DNA of 64,000 bases from Gillisia sp. Hel_I_86 (GTDB taxonomy: Bacteria > Bacteroidota > Bacteroidia > Flavobacteriales > Flavobacteriaceae). The notes under the pieces are model-generated. The model was not told where the DNA came from, searched no databases, and worked only from the letters and a program-made list of their open reading frames with translations. The stretch covers positions 1,860,001 to 1,924,000 of the forward strand of contig NZ_VISE01000001.1 of assembly GCF_007827275.1 (NCBI RefSeq), given 5' to 3'. A program made the translations under genes and the position numbers. Below, piece by piece: positions 59,491-64,000 of this stretch. The first letter of the stretch is position 1. Each line of letters begins with the position of its first letter.

Positions 59491-60510
59491 ATGAAAATTG
59501 CAGTTAAGACATTGCCCGTTAATGAAATTATTCAGGATATTTCAGAATATTTAAACGTACCTCTTGATAATGATGGCGGAGAACAAATATTAAAAATCCC
59601 AAATGAATTGGGGGAAGGAACTATAAATGCTTCGAATTTTGATTCTGGGATTGGGGTGATCTCCTATAATTGCAAATTTTATGAGGATGTGGAAATTCAT
59701 TTTACTTTAAATAGTATTCATCCTTTAAAATTCATTTTTTGTTCTGAAGGATCTGTTTCACACTCTTTTCAGGATTCTGAAGAAATGAATAAAATTGAAG
59801 CTTATCAAAATATTGTAGTTTCCAGTAGTGGTTATAATGGCCATGTACTATACTTTAAAGCAAATGTGCAAACCCATGTTTCTAGCTTGGAAATAATTCG
59901 CGCTACTTTTTCTCACAGATCAAACTATAATTTTCAGGACCTGGACGATACTTTAAAGGCCCTTTTTAAAGATGAGGTTTCTAAAAATCAATTTTTCTAC
60001 CAAGGGAATTATAGCATGAAGGCAGCCGATTTAATGGATGAAATGAACAATAAGGAGCACACAGGATTTTTAAGGTCCCTTTTCTTAGAAGGCAAGTCCT
60101 TCCAGATGCTGGTGGTTCAAATTGCGCAATATCAAGATGATGAGGCTGAAGACAAACTGCCTAAAATATTAAGAAAATCCGATATTCAAAAGGTAGATTA
60201 TGTTGCCAAAAGAATTGCAGGGGATTTAAGCAGTAATTTAACGGTGGAGAATTTGGCTAAGGAAGCGGGTACCAATGTTAACAAACTTCAAGAAGGTTTT
60301 AAGTATGTGTACGAGCTAACCGTGAATAAATATATTCAAAATATTAAGTTGGAAGCAGCTAAAGACATGTTGATGAATTCTGACAAAAATATTTCAGAGA
60401 TTGTGCTTGCCATTGGGTTAAATAATAGAAGTTATTTTTCTAAGATCTTTAAAGAAAAGTATGGAGTAAACCCTAAATATTTCTTGAAATCCTTAAAAAG
60501 TGATGCCTAA
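59491..60510 (+). CDS. AraC-family transcriptional regulator
   Basis: A 339-residue regulator with the AraC DNA-binding domain at the C-terminus (LTVENLAKEAGTNVNKLQEGF, ISEIVLAIGLNNRSYFSKIFK). The 220-residue N-terminal domain is not related to that of the three element-borne AraC proteins. The start at 59,491 (MKIAVKTLPVNEI) is chosen; a second ATG 9 codons upstream is possible. No target is evident; it precedes a histidine kinase gene by 150 bases. Confidence 0.87.
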   Translation: MKIAVKTLPVNEIIQDISEYLNVPLDNDGGEQILKIPNELGEGTINASNFDSGIGVISYNCKFYEDVEIHFTLNSIHPLKFIFCSEGSVSHSFQDSEEMNKIEAYQNIVVSSSGYNGHVLYFKANVQTHVSSLEIIRATFSHRSNYNFQDLDDTLKALFKDEVSKNQFFYQGNYSMKAADLMDEMNNKEHTGFLRSLFLEGKSFQMLVVQIAQYQDDEAEDKLPKILRKSDIQKVDYVAKRIAGDLSSNLTVENLAKEAGTNVNKLQEGFKYVYELTVNKYIQNIKLEAAKDMLMNSDKNISEIVLAIGLNNRSYFSKIFKEKYGVNPKYFLKSLKSDA

Positions 60511-60660
60511 ATAGGCCAGGTTGGGAAGGCACATGTCTATTAATCAATTATAATTAACATTTTTACACTTAAATTATATATATTTAATATATAATTAACA
60601 ATTATATGCCCAAATCATATATTTAAAAATAAATAAACTTCAACCTATATCTCCCCCAAA

Positions 60661-63015
60661 ATGAGCCGTAAAAAAGGTTCTAAATTACCCAAAAACCCTC
60701 TTTTTTCACGTCCAATTTGGGCAGGAATATTTTCGTTTGTATTTCTTTTTTTAGTGGGATCCTATCTGCTTTATCAGAGATATCAAATCATTAAAGAGAC
60801 CGAAGAACGGGGGATGGTAAATGTAATCAACCTTTTAGAGCAGAACCTCAATAGTTCATTAAAGGATAGTTATTCTGTTGCCCTAAGTATGGGCCTATTA
60901 ATAGATGATAAAGGCAATATCACAAATTTTGAAGAAAACGTTCCGCTTTTATTGGAACAACATCCCGTAATAGATGCCGTACAATTAGTTCCTGGCGGTG
61001 TAATACAAAAAGTATATCCTTATAAAAGGAACAAGGCGGTTTTAGGCTATGATATTTTACAGGATCCTAAAACACGGAATGAGGCGCTTAAGGCGATAGA
61101 GGCTAGAAAAATGTATTTTGCTGGTCCTTTAGATTTAAAACAAGGGGGTACTGCGGTTATTGGTCGACTTCCGGTTTTTAAAAATAGTAAATTTTGGGGT
61201 TTTTCTGCGGTAATTATAAAACTTGAAAGTTTATTGGAACAAGCTCAACTGGAAAAGCTGGCGGGGGATAAATACTTGTTTCAATTCTCCAAAATTGATC
61301 CTGAAACCAAAAAAGAACAATTTTTCCTTAAGAACGATCTGGATATAGAATATAACATTGCAGAAACCATTGTTCTACCAGATGGGGATTGGAAATTTTA
61401 TATAGCACTCAATAATCCTAAAGAAGCATTTTATGAGTTGATCCCACTTACTTTTTTTATACTTCTAATTGCAACTTGGTTAAGTTGGATGGTTGTTCTT
61501 TTATTTAAACAACCTGCCAGACTTCAAGCTTTGGTAAATTCTCAGGCCAGCGAATTGGCTACGAGCGAATTAAAATTCCGAAGTATTTTCAGCCAAGCCG
61601 CCATTGGGATGGTGCGCGTGGAAACAGCCACTGGCAAATTTTTGGAAACCAATAAGCGATTTGAAGAACTTTCGGGCTATACCCATGCAGAATTGAGGAA
61701 CATGAATTTTAAAGATATTTCAGATCCCTCTGAAATTGATGAAAATATTTCTTTAATGCAACAGCTTCTAAATGGGAAGCTTCGTGAGTATAGTTTGAAA
61801 AAACGTTTAATTCAGAAAAACGGAAATTTTTTGTGGATCAACCTTTCTGTTTCCCCATTGTGGAAAAAAGGATCTACAACTACTGCCCATATTGCGCTTA
61901 TTGAAGATATTACAGAAACGGTTTTAGCACAGGAAGAACTCACGCACAAAGAAAAAAGATATCGTGCACTTGTAGAAAATGGAGCAGAAGTGTTGACCAT
62001 TTTTTCTAAAGAAGGAAAGGCGATTTATACTTCTCCATCCAGTGAAAAGCTTTCGGGGTATTCTGAAGCTGAAATTAAATCCCTTAATTTAGGATCATTG
62101 GTTCACCCGGAAGATTTTAAGGTTTTTCAGCAACAAATACATACAGCTATTCAAAATCCCAAGCAGCCTATTGTGGGCAATCCGGTAAGGTTGATCAATA
62201 AGATGGGGGAATGGCGCTGGGCCGAATCTACCATAACAAGTTTATTGGAGGATCCCAACATTAATGGAATTGTGGGAAACTTTAGGGATGTGAGCGAGAA
62301 AAAAGAGGCGGAGATCAATTTAAATAAATCCTATCAAATGGTAATGGAACAAAATAGGAGGCTCTTGAATTTTTCCTACATAGTGTCCCACAATTTAAGG
62401 TCGCACTCCAGCAATATTCAGGCAATTTTAAGCCTATATAACACTACAGATATTGAAGACGAAAAGAGCAATTATATAGAGTTGCTTTCTAAAGTTGGAA
62501 ATGCATTGAACCTAACTTTGGATGATCTTAATGAAGTGGTTTCCATAGGGACAAATTTGGATTTAAAAGTGGAACCTTTAAATGTCAATGTCTTTTTAGA
62601 TAAAACGATAGAATTGTTGGAAGTACAGATTAACAGGAAAGCTGCTATTATTAGAAGGGATGTCCCAGATGAAATGGTGATAGATTTTAATCCCGCATAT
62701 TTAGAAAGTGTGCTCTTGAACTTTCTTACCAATGCACTTAGGTTTAGAGAACCTGAAAGAAAATTGGAAATATCAATTAAAGGAACACGAGAAAATGGGG
62801 CATGGATCCTCTTTGTCAAGGATAATGGGATAGGTATAGATATGGAGTGCCATGGAGATAAGCTTTTTGGGCTGTACAAAACTTTTACAACTGCTCCCAA
62901 CTCTCGCGGAATAGGTTTGTTTATTACTAGAAATCAGATAAATGCCATGGGTGGTGAAATTTTTGTTGAAAGTAAGGTTGGGGTGGGCACCACCTTTAAA
63001 GTGTGTTTTAAATGA
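60661..63015 (+). CDS. Membrane sensor histidine kinase (CHASE-PAS-PAS)
   Basis: A 784-residue kinase. The first membrane helix is at residues 19-41. A CHASE domain (about 45-245, PVIDAVQLVPGGVIQKVYP) is followed by a second membrane helix (about 258-285), PAS 1 (305-415, FSQAAIGMVRVETATGKFLE), PAS 2 (430-545) and an H-box IVSHNLRSH with His577. The HATPase domain has N-box FLTNALRF, G1 box VKDNGIGID and G2 box RGIGLF. It senses an extracytoplasmic ligand of unknown identity. It overlaps the receiver gene by 4 bases (ATGA), so the pair is coupled. Confidence 0.92.
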   Translation: MSRKKGSKLPKNPLFSRPIWAGIFSFVFLFLVGSYLLYQRYQIIKETEERGMVNVINLLEQNLNSSLKDSYSVALSMGLLIDDKGNITNFEENVPLLLEQHPVIDAVQLVPGGVIQKVYPYKRNKAVLGYDILQDPKTRNEALKAIEARKMYFAGPLDLKQGGTAVIGRLPVFKNSKFWGFSAVIIKLESLLEQAQLEKLAGDKYLFQFSKIDPETKKEQFFLKNDLDIEYNIAETIVLPDGDWKFYIALNNPKEAFYELIPLTFFILLIATWLSWMVVLLFKQPARLQALVNSQASELATSELKFRSIFSQAAIGMVRVETATGKFLETNKRFEELSGYTHAELRNMNFKDISDPSEIDENISLMQQLLNGKLREYSLKKRLIQKNGNFLWINLSVSPLWKKGSTTTAHIALIEDITETVLAQEELTHKEKRYRALVENGAEVLTIFSKEGKAIYTSPSSEKLSGYSEAEIKSLNLGSLVHPEDFKVFQQQIHTAIQNPKQPIVGNPVRLINKMGEWRWAESTITSLLEDPNINGIVGNFRDVSEKKEAEINLNKSYQMVMEQNRRLLNFSYIVSHNLRSHSSNIQAILSLYNTTDIEDEKSNYIELLSKVGNALNLTLDDLNEVVSIGTNLDLKVEPLNVNVFLDKTIELLEVQINRKAAIIRRDVPDEMVIDFNPAYLESVLLNFLTNALRFREPERKLEISIKGTRENGAWILFVKDNGIGIDMECHGDKLFGLYKTFTTAPNSRGIGLFITRNQINAMGGEIFVESKVGVGTTFKVCFK

Positions 63016-63401
63016 AAAAAGATATTTGCATAATAGATGACGATAAGATCTATCAGCTTATTATAAAAAAAGTGGTAGAACGTACTTCAGAGTTTGATTC
63101 TATGTGTTTTTATGATGATGGGATTGAGGCTATTGAGATATTCAAGTCGCCTGAATATGTACTGCCGGAAATCATTCTTCTGGACATTAATATGCCCCAA
63201 ATGGATGGATGGCAATTTTTGGACAATTTAATTGCGCTCAGGCCAAATTTTCATCTTCAAACCATTATTTATATAGTTACTTCTTCCATTGCACATTCAG
63301 ATAGGGACAAGGCCGAATCTTACAAAGAGGTCTCAGGTTTTTTGAGCAAACCTTTAAGCGTGGAGAAATTAAAGGAAATCGCTGTCAAGCATAGAAAATA
63401 G
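63012..63401 (+). CDS. Single-domain response regulator
   Basis: A 129-residue CheY-like receiver: acidic pair IIDDDK (Asp9-Asp11), phospho-acceptor Asp58 in ILLDINMPQMDG, switch residues in YIVTSS, and Lys in FLSKPLS. There is no output domain. It overlaps the kinase gene by 4 bases and is its obvious partner; downstream signalling must go through another protein. Confidence 0.92.
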   Translation: MKKDICIIDDDKIYQLIIKKVVERTSEFDSMCFYDDGIEAIEIFKSPEYVLPEIILLDINMPQMDGWQFLDNLIALRPNFHLQTIIYIVTSSIAHSDRDKAESYKEVSGFLSKPLSVEKLKEIAVKHRK

Positions 63402-63567
63402 GTTTCTAAGCTTAGACTTACTACTGTTTTTCAGCAATAATTACATTGGAAATTATGAATTTTCATGCTTTTTAAGTTGAAGGTTTTTCGGGAATCTAAA
63501 CACTTATCAACATCTGTATTTTTAAAATTAGAAAGCATAGCTGAATTTAGAAAATATCAGTAATTTT

Positions 63568-63597
63568 GGAATTATTCCATTTTATGGGAATTATTCC
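63568..63597 (+). promoter_or_regulatory. Twin palindromic operators before dinB
   Basis: GGAATTATTCC occurs at 63,568-63,578 and 63,587-63,597. The copies start 19 bases apart, each nearly self-complementary, and end 6 bases before the dinB ATG. This looks like a repressor site, perhaps for a LexA-like or S24/XRE SOS regulator. Confidence 0.6.
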
Positions 63598-63603
63598 AAA
63601 ATT

Positions 63604-64000
63604 ATGAAAACAAAATCCATTATCCACCTCGATCTAGATGCATTTTTTGTCTCTGTGGAGCGCCATATAAATTCTGAGTTGAAAAACAAGCCCTTGCTTG
63701 TTGGGGGAATGGGGGATCGTGGGGTAGTAGCGGCATGTAGTTATGAAACCCGTGGTTTTGGTGTTCGCTCTGGGATGGCTATGAAAGTTGCTCGACAACT
63801 TTGTCCTGAAGCAATTGTGATTAAAGGCAATGCTGGCACCTATACCCAACATTCCAAAATAGTTACAGATATTATTACAAGTAAAGTTCCAGCATTTGAA
63901 AAAGCAAGTGTAGATGAATTTTATGCCGATTTAAGCGGAATGGATAAATTTTTTGGAATACAGAAATTCGCACATGAGCTTCGGCAAACTATTATAAAGG
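63604..64000 (+). CDS. dinB: DNA polymerase IV, 5' part (runs off the window)
   Basis: The first 132 codons of a Y-family polymerase: IHLDLDAFFVSVE (catalytic Asp in LDxDxFF), KPLLVGG, ACSYETRGFGVRSGMAM, and the second catalytic motif KASVDEFYADLSG (SxDE). The frame is open at the window end. It does error-prone translesion synthesis. The twin palindromes immediately upstream suggest damage-inducible control. Confidence 0.93.
   Translation, partial: MKTKSIIHLDLDAFFVSVERHINSELKNKPLLVGGMGDRGVVAACSYETRGFGVRSGMAMKVARQLCPEAIVIKGNAGTYTQHSKIVTDIITSKVPAFEKASVDEFYADLSGMDKFFGIQKFAHELRQTIIK

Noticed and set aside
62472-62900. 142-codon minus-strand frame inside the histidine kinase gene
   Set aside because: It is antisense to the conserved ATPase domain and has no independent features.

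Overview
The window looks like the chromosome of a member of the Flavobacteriaceae (Bacteroidota), probably marine. Evidence: low G+C, Bacteroidetes-type conjugation genes (traG-traN, mobA/B/C), TAnnTTTG-like promoters, very few Shine-Dalgarno sites, intergenic repeats of the 'caccctgaac...gtttcagggt' type, and a full arsenosugar-type gene set. No genus can be named from the sequence alone.

Positions 1 to about 38,959 are the right-hand part of an integrative and conjugative element (ICE), integrated at the 3' end of a tRNA-Leu(UAG) gene (38,960-39,041, minus strand). It opens inside the VirB4-type ATPase and runs through the type IV secretion genes up to traN (5,705). Then comes a 9-kb redox cargo (5,851-14,662): NmrA/SDR/MDR oxidoreductases and an azoreductase, controlled by two AraC and three HxlR regulators. 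This cargo ends beside a second, diverged 3' fragment of traN. Next is a defence-like block on the minus strand: an unrecognised two-gene module (double PRTase-like protein plus GHKL ATPase), an AlbA/Schlafen-type protein, and a type III restriction-modification system with an XRE regulator. The mobilisation genes follow (T4CP, relaxase, MobA, a candidate oriT, radC-like, ssb). Then there is a third SDR/AraC pair embedded in diverged 85-bp repeats. Then come a HhH-GPD-like plus PD-(D/E)XK-like pair, a four-gene operon (AbiEi-like, AbiEii, a large membrane protein, an arginase-fold UPF0489 protein), and a DUF2971 gene next to the att end.

From 39,200 to 64,000 is ordinary chromosome: an M20 dipeptidase, PhnA, a DUF885 hydrolase, a YdjM-like membrane protein and two glycosyltransferases. 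The arsenosugar neighbourhood follows (46.9-58.8 kb): an electron-transfer pair, two DUF547 proteins, a GH113-like protein, ArsM, a purine nucleoside phosphorylase, a TIGR04282-type transferase, a rhodanese, ArsS and an AhpD-like protein. Its TIGR04283-type glycosyltransferase has lost its N-terminus and is joined to the end of a frameshifted DUF547 gene. The window closes with an AraC regulator, a CHASE/PAS histidine kinase with its receiver, and the start of dinB behind twin palindromes.

Most worth following up: the PRTase/GHKL module (14.9-18.3 kb); the AbiE-membrane protein-UPF0489 operon (32.9-37.9 kb); the glycosylase-like/nuclease-like pair (31.7-32.9 kb); the three oxidoreductase-AraC modules with the traN scar; and the DUF547::glycosyltransferase fusion.
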